A DNA stretch of 64,000 nucleotides from Oxytricha trifallax (lineage: Eukaryota > Ciliophora > Spirotrichea > Sporadotrichida > Oxytrichidae), in contig ARYC01000091.1 of the NCBI GenBank assembly GCA_000711775.1, positions 1 to 64,000 on the forward strand, written 5' to 3'. A model generated the notes under the pieces. That model worked only from the letters and a program-made list of their open reading frames with translations. It did no database searches and was not told the origin of the DNA. Of the stretch, positions 22,129 through 33,900 are shown piece after piece (positions within the stretch are counted from its first letter, which is position 1; every line of letters starts with the position of its first letter). Both the position numbers and the translations under genes were made by a program.

Positions 22129-22827
22129 GTAATTGAATTAAATAAATTTTCTATATATTTCACATTAAAACCCATAATTTTTAAAATACAAAAGAATAGG
22201 AATTTTTAAATACGAATAAATAAATAAAAGTTGAATTAGTTTGAGATTTATGAAATAAATTTTGTTTAATATAAGAGAAATTCTTCAAAATGAAAAAATA
22301 GGTGCAAGAAATATTTATGAATTACTAACTGTGATTAACTTAGATTATATTTTTACTTTTATTTTATATATTTTCTATAAAAGTTATATTCTAGCGAAGA
22401 ATTAAAAATTAGAAATCATAATCATCAAATAAGTACTTCAGTAGTTTTTAAAAATGAAAAACTGGTCCTGTTCCTCTCTGAACTATAATAAAATTTATTG
22501 ATTTGAGCTATAATATAACCTATAAAAATAGTTCATCATTTTAAAAGCATGAGTTTAGGCGCAAAAATTTGAATATTATGAAAGTTATAGGCAATAAAAT
22601 AAGTATATTGATTAAAAGTAGAATAAATAGAACTTTATTTGGATTTATGTAACTAGAATTATAGAACCTCTCTACTCCATTTTTAATACAAAATCAGTAA
22701 TTATTTTATGCTATTAATTATATTTTATTTAAAATTGATTTCTAGAAATTTTTAGATAATAATAACCCCAACCCCTAACAAATTCCCTACAAATCTAAGT
22801 ACTTATAAACCGTTTGGGGTTTTTATT

Positions 22828-23270
22828 AGGAAATGGATATTGTACTCCTAGAAATTTCTCAGAGAAATAGGATTGGAGAGATGGAGACGCTTAATGGGAT
22901 ATCTTCTCTCTAGCAGTAAAAATAATAGAAAGCTACATGCCTAGAAACGATTACTTTAGCTGCAAGAGTGAGAGAGATTTCTAAGTAAAGAATCAAGCAA
23001 TATTTATATAAATAAATTATTAATTGATGCCTAAGAAAGCTTGCATACTCAATCTTCACCAAGCTTAGTTAAATAATTAAACTTCAATAGAAACATTAAA
23101 CTTCAGCTTAGAAAGATAAAAATCAGAGAACTGTCGGATTATTCTAAGCTTATTTTTGAGTGAAGTATTTAGAAAAATAGCTTCTTATACTTACTTAAAT
23201 TACTAATATTTAAACTATAAAACTTTAAATAAACCCAAATAAAGTATGCGCTGATTGCAGCATTTTATCA
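22828..23270 (+). pseudogene. Kinase-like remnant, right of the TBE insertion
   Basis: Open without TGA from the TBE edge for about 145 codons: GNGYCTPRNFSEKQDWRDG, DAQWDIFSLAVKIIESYMP, RNDYFSCKSERDF. This matches kinase subdomains VIII-X of the TBE 57-kD protein at about half of the residues. The downstream part is AT-rich and unconvincing. Either a diverged TBE was the insertion target, or this is a host kinase related to the one TBEs carry. Confidence 0.55.
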
Positions 23271-23295
23271 TTCAAAAACTTAATTAAACAACTTC

Positions 23296-23312
23296 AGGGG
23301 TTTTGGAGCTTT
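23296..23312. repeat. Possible decayed TBE terminus
   Basis: GGGGTTTTGGAGCTTTG resembles the 17-bp terminus GGGGTTTTGGGGTTTTG with three changes and follows the kinase remnant, consistent with an older TBE-like element ending here. Confidence 0.4.
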
Positions 23313-23318
23313 GATTGA

Positions 23319-23657
23319 CAAGGACCTTGCCCTGAAGACAATAGAGACGCATTTATTCACATATATTCTGAAGAATTAGCGACTGCTAGGAAATTAAAGG
23401 TCACCATTCTATTCAACCCTGAGTTCTCACCATTACTCAAACCCATCTAGTAGCTGTTCTCGTATATAAAAAAGTATCTAAGTTAAGAGCAGGCTTACAG
23501 TTATTAAGCATCTTATATTTAGCACTTTATAGAATTCCCTTGGTTAAGAGACTCTTTAAGATACTGTAAACTATAGCAAAAAAAAACTGATGTCAAGAAG
23601 CATTGGAAATTTTTCATGAAGAAATGGTGCAACACTTTTAGACATGGATTCGTTTGA
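23319..23657 (+). pseudogene. IS630/Tc1-type transposase C-terminal fragment
   Basis: An open frame of 112 codons reads PEDNRDAFIHIYSEELATA, then VTILFNPEFSPLLKPIQQLF, then SYIKKYL. This is the DN...PEYSPxLNPIE block of Tc1/mariner-IS630 transposases; the catalytic Glu has become Gln (TAG). It is not the TBE transposase, whose block is VPYSPQFNGIEIYW. No N-terminal part was found, so it is a fragment of another element. Confidence 0.6.
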
Positions 23658-23814
23658 TTCGAATGTTGATAACAAATGAGTTGACACCAGAGTGATAAAA
23701 ATTGGCGTCAATAGCTAACGATGAGACTTTAATTGTTAGGACCAGCAATTAAAATCACATATTACATTTTACACTTTTAAGTTTAAGTTAAAAATAATTA
23801 AACCTTTTAAAAAC

Positions 23815-24180
23815 CAAAACCTCTCTCGTTGTATGAATTCCAATTGCCAACTCTGCTGTTAACATCGCGTGATGCCGTTTAGTACCATATCGGTTCTAGT
23901 CAAGAAAGACTTCATACTGATTACGATGATAAGAAGACAGAATTATGCTTAATTGTTTACTTTACAGCAATAACTCTCTCCTAAATTAATAAAATATAAT
24001 CATCACTGCGATCCCTTATAAGAAATCATAAGCCTGGTAACCATTTGAGTCAACATTTTGCTGATTACACAGAGATTCAGCAGCATTAGTTGCATGTTAT
24101 AGTTATAGTTGTAATTTACTAATATAGTACTGATTTAAAGTATAAATCAAGAACTGTTCAATGTATGATTTTAAATTACT
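23815..24180 (+). CDS. Unknown protein-coding island
   Basis: TGA-free + frame with normal composition: YEFQLPTLLLTSRDAVQYH, IGSSQERLHTDYDDKKTEL, later RNHKPGNHLSQHFADYTEI. No family recognised. Could belong to the preceding transposon relic or be an MDS of a host gene located between kinase copies A and B. Confidence 0.45.
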
Positions 24181-24838
24181 CTAATATGATAGATTTATTA
24201 AGTACTTTATATATAGATATCAATATTACATTTAAAATAAATTTAAATTAAAGCAACAAGCTTAAGTATTTAACATAAACTTAGATAAATAGTAAAATAA
24301 TATTTAAATTTTATTGTACTAACTCTTAATCTTAGTTATAGCTATACATTAGAAATGAATCTATTATCCAAAATTATACAATTTAATAAATTATATAATT
24401 TAATAGTATCAAATGAAATCATTGAAAAATAGATGAAGCAATTCTTTAATTAAATTCATAATATTTGAGTCTAAATAAAATTATCATTTGATATTATAAT
24501 ATTGTAATTAGCTATATGATTGATATTTATATATATACTCATCAAAATTAGATAATTAATTTTAATAGATCTATAGATATAGTCATACCAAACAAAAGAT
24601 ATAAAAATTCATTTCTTACTATTTATTTTTTTAATTTGCATTATTATATGCCCCAAAAATGGCAAAGCATAAACGAATAATTTTTGTATCAAAATTAAAT
24701 TTAATCATTATATAATCTATAAATTAATTAAGACAAACTGGAAAAATAAAATCATTTAAACAAAACTATTGCAATAAATGTATTAAATAAAAAATAAAAA
24801 TATTTTCATTTATAATATAGTTTTTTATAAGCAACAAA

Positions 24839-24908
24839 ATGACATTTAACTTAAAATACTTCTTCGACTACCTTTCATTAAGAACATAGAATTAATTAAT
24901 CACTGAAT
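24839..24908 (+). CDS. Copy B first MDS with start codon
   Basis: Encodes MTFNLKYFFDYLSLRTQNQL and ITE; the matching island of copy C (53,963) reads MTFNFKYITDFLSLRTQNQ. It ends in the pointer TCACTGAAT, repeated at 25,363-25,371, where the second MDS begins; removal of the IES between (463 bp) continues ITE into SELIQARYNIF in frame. Confidence 0.85.
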
Positions 24909-27900
24909 TATTTTTAAAAGAAATTAAGGTTATTAAATAATTAAAATTAAAAAAAAACTTGAAGCATATTTAATTAAATTATTTTTTTACCAACATAAAC
25001 TTCAAGATTATGAATCCATTCTTAATTTGGTTTAAATATTTTATATTTTTTTAATTTATTGTCGAAAAAATACAATTTCTTGAAAAAACAATTTTTTTAT
25101 TTTATTTAATGAAATTAATTCAATTTTCAGTTGAGTATAAATTTTCCAAAAAAGTTTTAATATATTGATAAATTATAAGATAATATTTACAATTTATTGT
25201 CCATCATATTAAATTTCTAACAAAATGCTTTTCAATTTATTTGAAAAATAGTCAGTTTTTAATTAAATTTTGCCAATAATATCCATTTAGTTATTCTTAT
25301 TAAAAGTTTAATAAAACGATTTGATTAATTATATTCTCAGTATTAAAATCTATAATTTTTTGTCACTGAATCTGAATTAATCTAAGCAAGATATAATATA
25401 TTTGTATACTTGTATTTGATTTTTTTATGAATTATATTATAGAGAGAATAAACTTAACTAATAAATCAAATATATTATATAAGCATAATGGGCAGCTTGC
25501 CTATATTAATTTATAGACTACTTATGGAAGATAATCAAAATTTATACTAAATACCCGATCATAATTTTAAAGAAAATTAAAGAGTTTTTTTGAAAATTAA
25601 TAATTATCAAATAAATGTTAATTTAATCAATGATTATATTTAAATTTTATAAACAAATGCTCCAATTTATATGAAAAATTTAAATATCTATTTCCTCTTT
25701 AATTCATAATACTTGGTTTTATAATAGGATCATGAGTCTTGCTTTACTTTTTAATTAAAATTTGACATAAATATATTTGATACTCCTAGGGCAGATAATT
25801 TTTTACATTTTCGGACACAGATTCCCTAATAAGTATACGATATATAACATTACTTTACAACTATTAATGAACTTGGCAATAATAAGTAAAATAGGAACAC
25901 ATAATCAAAACTAATTTATTGACTTTGTTTAAATAAATGTAGTCATTATAGAATTTATTTAAAGTTAAAATATCTAGATATTTTATAAAATGAAATATAA
26001 AAACATATTTACAATTAATTACTTATATACTTTGTTTACAATTTTAAAATTAGAACTTGAAATTATTAATAAAAGAAGTCTAAGATTATATTTAACAAAT
26101 ATACTAGAAAATTTAATTTAATATTATTACTGAATTTTTGATAGTCTATAATTAAAATTAATTTAAAAACATCAATAAGGTGACTTTTTTGGATTTTATA
26201 TATATATTCCTTCTTTATTACTATAACCAAAAGAAATATTCGCTATTTAATCATGAAAAATATTAAAATTAATTTTTGTAAAATCTTTATTGATTATGGG
26301 TTTAAATCCACATCAATTTATTCCAAGCATTGTTAATTAAATAAATATAGTCACTTCAATATTAATTACTTATAAAATTCCTTTAAATAATTATTGAGTT
26401 GCTACTGAATATTCTTCAAAATGCCTGCATCAGCATTTACTCAGCACTTCCTTGGTACAAGTCTTCTATTTGAAACCTTGAAATTTCTTAATTTTAATTA
26501 TTGATGTATAATGTAAAAAGTAATGTTATAATTTATTCTTTACTCTACCAAATTTATCATAATCAAATTATACTTTAATTGTTCTCTTTAAGATTTTTTT
26601 AATGGCTGTTTTTTACTTTAAGCGAATAAAATAAGAATAGTTTACAAATAGATTACACACACAATTAGAGTTCTGATTGCATAAAATCATTCATTAATAT
26701 ATTGCTTTATAGAAACATTATTACTAGCTTTTATATTATAGCTTCAACTTAATGGTTAAATTTAAATAAAGAATTAATAAAATTTTACTTTTAATATTAC
26801 TATGAAGTATGAATATTATTAAGTCTTTTAAATTAAAAAGAGATAGAGGCTTTTATTGTTGTTGTTGTCATACAAACAATTGATATAGCTTATTTTTTTT
26901 AATTATTAAATCATTCTAAAATTAAAAATTCATTAAAGAATTGTTATAGAGTATCAAGAATTTAAATATTTTTATACTAAATTAGATAAAAATTAGTCTA
27001 TAAAATAGAAATATTCCTTTTTAATCATAAAAGATAAAAAATCTAAATCAGTAAAAAGAATTATAGGTTACTGAAGATTTTAAAGTTTCTAAGCATTATT
27101 TTTATAAATCAAATCTTCTGTCTAGAATTATTTCTAATTCCAAATTATCCTTTTGTAGTCAATGGATATTTAGCACTGCAAAACTTGAATAATAAAACTT
27201 ACATTTAATGTGATAACTTTGAAGTTAATATAATAATATGTTATTCTTTTTTCAGTGGTGTTATTACAGAATTTTTTTATGAATTAATTTAAAAATATAG
27301 TTCCAAGACTTTCTGCATCTTAACCATATATATATATATATATATATTATCCTCTAAGATACAATCTAACTTATTCATCCAAGAGATAATTATCAATAAA
27401 GATTTTATACTTCAAATATTACAGAATAATAAAAATTAATAGATTGAAAATTAAAAACAATTATTAAATGAGATATTTTTCTTTCTTTATGCTAGATCAA
27501 CAGCGATTGAATTAGTTCTCATTGCCAATATTTTTGAAAACACAAATTTTTATATTGTTCACTAATTGTCTTCATGAATTTTAAATAGAAAAATTATTTT
27601 ATCAGCTTTATCATAAGTTATTTTTTGTTTGATCTACTTAAAATTTTCAATAATGATAAATATTATTAAACTACCAAAAGTTCTATTGATATTTAAATAT
27701 ATCATGTAATATATTAAAATGATATTATTTACACATTAATAAAATAATTACAACTTTTATCAACTTATTAACTCCATTTCTTTAATGTTTAAAAGTTTTT
27801 TTTTACAATTTCTTTACTATTTTTTTAGTGCGAAAAGGAAATAATCTTTGATAATTGAAAATAATAATAATAATGTGATCACATTGAGGCCTCTAGGGAC

Positions 27901-30900
27901 CCCCGAATTTTAATATATGTTAATATATAATGGTCTCGCCCTTTAAATTAGTTAGAATCAATACTTCTGGGTATTACTTCAACAACTCCGTGAATACTTT
28001 ATCTCTCTTGTACTTTGCTCTTTGAAACAGTTTCTTTTGGTTCTTATCTTAATTTTAAGTTTTAGTTTTTCCCTTTCTAAAGTCTCTTTTATCCATAATT
28101 TTTATCTCAAATCTTAATGGAAATTTCTAAAGTACCAAGTGTGTCTTTACTTTTCGATTTCTTTCTTAAAATCAATGGAGTCTTAGATCTCTTTAAATTT
28201 GATTATCTTCCAGATTAGAAAGCGTGACATTAAATTGTCTTCATCTTTCTCATTAAGGTTATTTTTGGTTATATCACCTATCTACTGATTTAAGATTTGG
28301 ATTACCTTGTCAATACTTCTTAGTCTTATATCTTATTGCTGTATGTCTACTATTCTATTGTATAGTATTCTATGATAGCACTTATGTGGTTACTATAAGA
28401 TTATGGTAGGTATGTTGATCGGAATTTTATATCTGATCAATTTCTGTTCTGGTATACCGATGTGTGACGTGTCAGGAGTCATACTATTTAATAGGGAGAA
28501 AGGGAGATTCATCCCTATTTAGTATGGAGAAAGGTGAAGATGGTTGTCTTTGCGAATCTAAGTCAAGGCCGATGTCTTATTCTTATGGGACGATGTTGAA
28601 AGAAAACTCCTCTTTAGATAAGTTAGAGTCTTTATCCGATTTTTCTATTGTGTTATGTTAATTTGGAGTTTCGTTAGCCTTGTTAGATGAGAGGCTTGAG
28701 TTTAAGTTTAATGGCGTGTCTTATTCAATATCTAATACTTATTAGATATGGTTTTTGAAGGTCTTAGAGTTAAAGAATCTTTTTGTGAATGGAGTTTTCT
28801 AGTAAGAAAGCTTAGGTTGCCCCTTCTCAAAGAAGGTTTTATGTCTCTAAGAACAGAGTTTTATCTTCTCGTTTTCAAAGTCTTACTGTTTCTTTAGTAC
28901 TCTTTTATTAAGGTGCTTTTGGAATTTAGGTGAAATTTTTACCCGTTTATTATCATGGTAACTTTGTGCGAAGTCAAGGTCGTCTTCAGAGTATTTCTCT
29001 CCGAAGATCGTAGTCGATTTCGCCTGTCCACATTCCCGAGTCTGAGTCAAACTCTTGCTCATTTCAGTTGTCTGTTGAGAAGCGTGCAGTCTTATAGTTG
29101 TATTTGGGTATAGTGTTTACTTTACTTTTCTTTTCTGTGAGTTTTATACTTTCCCAATTAGAGGTCATTTCTGGACTGAGAATCCAGTCACGTAGGAGCG
29201 TTCTAGCTTCTTATTTTTCGCTGTCGCCCGATTCTTTGAGTAGAATCCTTTCTGTTTTTGGCGCTCTTCTTTAAGTTACCACTCCCAAATCAAATATTTA
29301 TTGGAGGTACGTATTAAATGCTACCTAGGATTCTGTGACAGGGTTGGGGAAATAACCCTGCTCTTTTTGGAACTATAAGAATAGTTCGTGAGACTTTTCG
29401 TTCATCTTACAAGTTAGCTCCATATTTAATAATAGAATAATTAATTGAAATTTGAAAATAATAAGAGAATTAAATAAATAGTAATTTTAAGTTATGAAAA
29501 TTTAAAAGATTAAATTATAATCTAAGCGATAAATTATTGATACTATATTCTCAATTGAGAAAATCTATCAGAATAAATTCTATTTATTTAAACCAAATTT
29601 ATACGCGACTCGTTATAATTATCTTATTCAAATTATAGATTAAAATTTTCTCATCATTTATAATTTCTTTATTCTCACAGCTCAAATAATAAATTATTTT
29701 TACAACTTTAAATGAAATCTTATATTTATAATGCCTGAGCGTTTTAAAAATTATAATTAAATCTGAACAATAAGGCAAACAATTTTCTATTTTTATACGA
29801 AGATATAATTCAGTTTTTTTTTTAATTTTCATGGAACTAAATTTAATTCCATAAAAAATATGATAAACATATAGATAACTGCATTTGTGTTATTTCCTAG
29901 GTCGCAAAAAAAAGTATGTTTAAAGAAAATTATATTCTCGCGAATAGAATAATTTTATTTAGAAAATTTGATATTAACATAAATTATTATTTTTTTATGG
30001 ATTTTTGCCATATATATATTTATAGATAGCATATTGGGGTCAAATATATGGTATAAAATGTATAACAATTGACTTAATATATTATAATATGTTCTGCGTC
30101 GCAATAATAATTAGCATCATACGAATAAAAGAAATTAATGATAGGAAGAGGCTGAATTTATTAGCAAAGCTGGGTAAGTTAATACATATTTAAAAATTTA
30201 GATTACTTAATATTCATTATTAATTCTAAGAGAATCATTAATTAGTAGGATAAAAAGAGAATTTATTTTCAATTTATTTCATAATAAAAAATATCAAATT
30301 TATATTTATTAAACCAAAAATGAAGTAACAGATTAGTTGCATGAAAATATTCCTTATATTTGATTCCCAAATATTAATATAAGCTATTTTTATATATTTA
30401 ATAAATTTTGGAAATGAAGTTATCGTATTTTATATTCTATATAAATTATATTTTTTAATTTTAATTTTTTTTATGATTTTAAATAAGTGCAAGAAGAAAC
30501 TAAATATGATCCTGAATTTGTTATAAGAAGGAGTACTAATTTTGAATAATGATCAGGCCTGTAATAAAATAGTTTAATAATAGTATAAAAAGTAAATATT
30601 TTTTAATTGTATTTTAGAAATTTTGATTATAGTTAAAGTATTAATTTTTCTGGGGATATATATGCATTTAAAATTTATAAATTCAAATAAGTGGTTAGCT
30701 AGTAAAGTTTGTGAAAATTATATTTTGGGCTTGTATATCGAATAAAAATGGTTAAAAACTTGTAATAATATATTAATTGTGTCCTAAAACAATACATTCT
30801 ATTAAATTCTATGGAATTGGAAATTACTCAAGTATCCTGAATTATAATGTATCTATCGATTAAAATTATAAATATATTAACTCTTTATATTTTAAAATTC

Positions 30901-33900
30901 CCATCATATTTTTTGAATTTAATTTCTAACTATTTTAAGATCTTTCAATTTGCTTATCTTTTAACTGTAAAATTAATGATTCTAATTCCTTAAGTTTATA
31001 ATAATTTATAAATAAAAGTTTTTCACAACTAGGAGATCATAAGGTTATTTAGTCAAGAATACAAAAAATAGCAGGATACACCAATCAGAGTCCACGATTC
31101 AATATTATTATGTTCAATGCAAGAGAAGAAATCTGATGAAAGTTCAACTCAATATTATAATAAAAATAAATAACAAATATTTGAAACAAAAATTAGAAAT
31201 TTCCTATATATTAATTCAACTCATGATTCTGAAATCAACTTGAGAAGTCTTAAGGACAATAAATTTAAATTAATTGTTAAGTTTGAACAATCATTTTTCT
31301 AATATAAATTTAATATAAGTCTCTGTCATCAGGTTAAAATAAAGAAAGAGTTCAATCATATAAAAACTGAAGGAACATAAAATCTCTACAAATTTATACA
31401 AGAAATTAGGGCAAGCGTACAACAATAAGAAGATTTAGAATAATAAAAATTTAAAGGTACTTAAAATAAAGTAGCATAAAATAAAATTACTTTTTTTTAA
31501 ATATAATCATTTATATAATTTTTCATCAAAATAATTCCATCTAATCTCTCATTGGAGCTAAAAATTATTAATCTAAAATAAGACAAAAGAGTTTTATTCA
31601 TGTTTAAGGAGATAAGTGCCATTTTATATCTTTTATAAATTTGATCTATAAAGTTAGATAAATTATAAGTAGTTTAATGAATATTAATTGTATTTTTTAA
31701 ATTTACCATAAAGAGAATATAAAAATCAAAGACATAAGAGCAATTCACAAATAAAAACCATAAAATACTTTATTATTTTAATTAAATTTTTGATTAAAAA
31801 GTTGCATTTAACCCACAATTTTTTAAGGCATAAAAAGATTATGGTTTAAATTATAATAATTTAAGCAGCATATGCGAATTTACTCTTTGCATGAAAGTTA
31901 ATATGTAGTTCAACTAATTTAGCAACGATAAGGTTTTGAGGAATATAAAAATATCAATGTAATCAAGCTTTGTAATATTAAGTGATTATTGTATAAAAGA
32001 TATGAACGCATAACATAATAACTTACACTGATATTTATTGGTATTTATTTATTAGTTGAATAATTCTAATTTATATGGTATATAATAAAAAGTTTTAAGA
32101 ACACGATCATTATTTTCAAAGAAAAATTTAATAGATAAGTAAGCAAGACACATTATCTAATAGTTAAAAAATAAGGCAATATCCTTAGCTTTAAAGCTAA
32201 TACGATTGTGAGGAAAAAAAAGACTCTAAAATATGTTAGTGAATAAAATTAGAAAGCTGAAGTAATTTGATTTGAATATTTATTTTTTATCATTCATTTA
32301 AAAATCATTTATAAAAGTATTTAAGTTGTTTATTAAAGAAAAATTATTTGAATAAAATTAAGATAGAGCCTTCTTATATAAAACTTCAAGTTTAAATGTA
32401 CTAATATTTTAGTGAAAAATTTAGAATCATTTAATTCTACCAAAAAAAAGATAAAAATAATGCAATATAAAATTTATAATTACATTAGTAATTTTAAAGC
32501 AAGGAGAATTTACTATCATAATTTCCAAAAATTATTGAATTAAATCCAGCACTCTCTATAATTAAAAGATTACTTTTAGAACTTATCCTCCTAAAACATT
32601 GAAAATTAATAAATTTAATAAAATAAATTTTACTTTATTTTTTAAAGTTCATAGAATGAAACAATTACAAACCAAACAGATCTTAGCGAGTTCTGTTATC
32701 ACATCCTCTTGCAGGATATTTGAGTTAAATTTCTCATTACAAAGTGAAATATGAAGAATAAGGAGGAAAGTTATTTGTCTTCAAGAAAACCATGTCAAGA
32801 ATGCCATGTTAACTCACTCATTAATCTTTTGACTAAATGATAGCCTGCATTCGTATTATTTTGTAAATATTTAATTAATTAGAGATTACTCATTCACACA
32901 TACTATTAAATTTTATAATTCATATATAATGAAATAGCAAGTTAGAGGTTGAGATAATAGCAACTGATATTATAATCTTTAATTAAATTAATTCGTTAAA
33001 ATCTACCGATTTAAGTAAAGTAAATTCAGTTAATAAAATGGCATAATGTATCAATATTTTTAATAGTTTAGAACCTTTCAAAACTTGAAATGTTAAATAA
33101 TTATTTAAATCTCTTTAATATAAATGTTAAAGAGAATCTCGAATCGGTTTTAATTTAAGAAAATATAAAAATAGAGAAAAAGATTTACAAGTAATGATTA
33201 TCTGAGAAAATATTTATCATTAACATAATCCATAACAACAACAAAATATCCTTAAATACATTTTATAGCTTCGATTGACATTTACAATTCTTACAGATCG
33301 CTCTAATTATTTCATAGTATTTAAAGAAGATCGTAAATAAAATGCTTCAAAAACTCATAAAATTACTTTAGATCAAGCAAAAGGTCTTTCAGTGAAAGGA
33401 ACCCCCCCCCTGTTCAAGAGAAAAATGTGGGAGCTTTAGAACCACCAATAATTATAAAATTAAGGAGCTTAATTTTCTTATCTATATCCTTTGTAAGAAA
33501 GCAGAGATGGGATGGTCACATATGCTAGCTTAATTAAATAAATGTGCCCTTGTCTATAAACTTAAATAAAATTGCGGTTAAAATAACGATGATAAATTTA
33601 TAGTTAATTATTTGAAGTACAGTCATTCATCAGAGTTGCCATGCTAAAGCATTAATTATTTGCTAAAATAATTAATATAATGTTAAATAATATAATACAG
33701 TTCCATTCCTTATACTTTCTTAGTAATTCAGATTTAATTACAACTTACAAAATAAAAATTTGCAGAGGCTATGTATAATTACGATCGCAATTCAACTGTT
33801 ACAATGACAATGAAATATGAGAAAATATTTAAGTTTGAGAGTTTTGAAAGATGATTTAGCTTCAATAATATCTGCCTTAAAAGTTTGTCAGAAAAAGTTA

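Larger units (their letters stand above)
18270..22824. mobile_element. Decayed TBE transposon, inverse orientation
   Basis: The left end CGAAACTCCAAAACCCC and right end GGGGTTTTT are mutated telomeric termini. The flanks ATT (18,267-18,269 and 22,825-22,827) form a target duplication. All three TBE genes are present in the reverse order relative to the 1.1-kb copy, each with frameshifts or lost starts. At 4,555 bp it is about 500 bp longer than the intact element, owing to extra AT-rich DNA at about 22,175-22,750. Confidence 0.9.

Noticed and set aside
28464..28661. A 65-codon + strand ORF
   Set aside because: Antisense to ORFs b and c, which are longer and have better composition.
29599..29832. 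77-codon minus ORF
   Set aside because: Composition is dominated by I, K, N and Y as expected from AT-rich IES DNA, and it is not conserved in copy C.
33407..33421. Run of nine C as an element border
   Set aside because: It falls inside an open coding island and reads as Thr-Pro-Pro-Leu codons; no inverse partner nearby.
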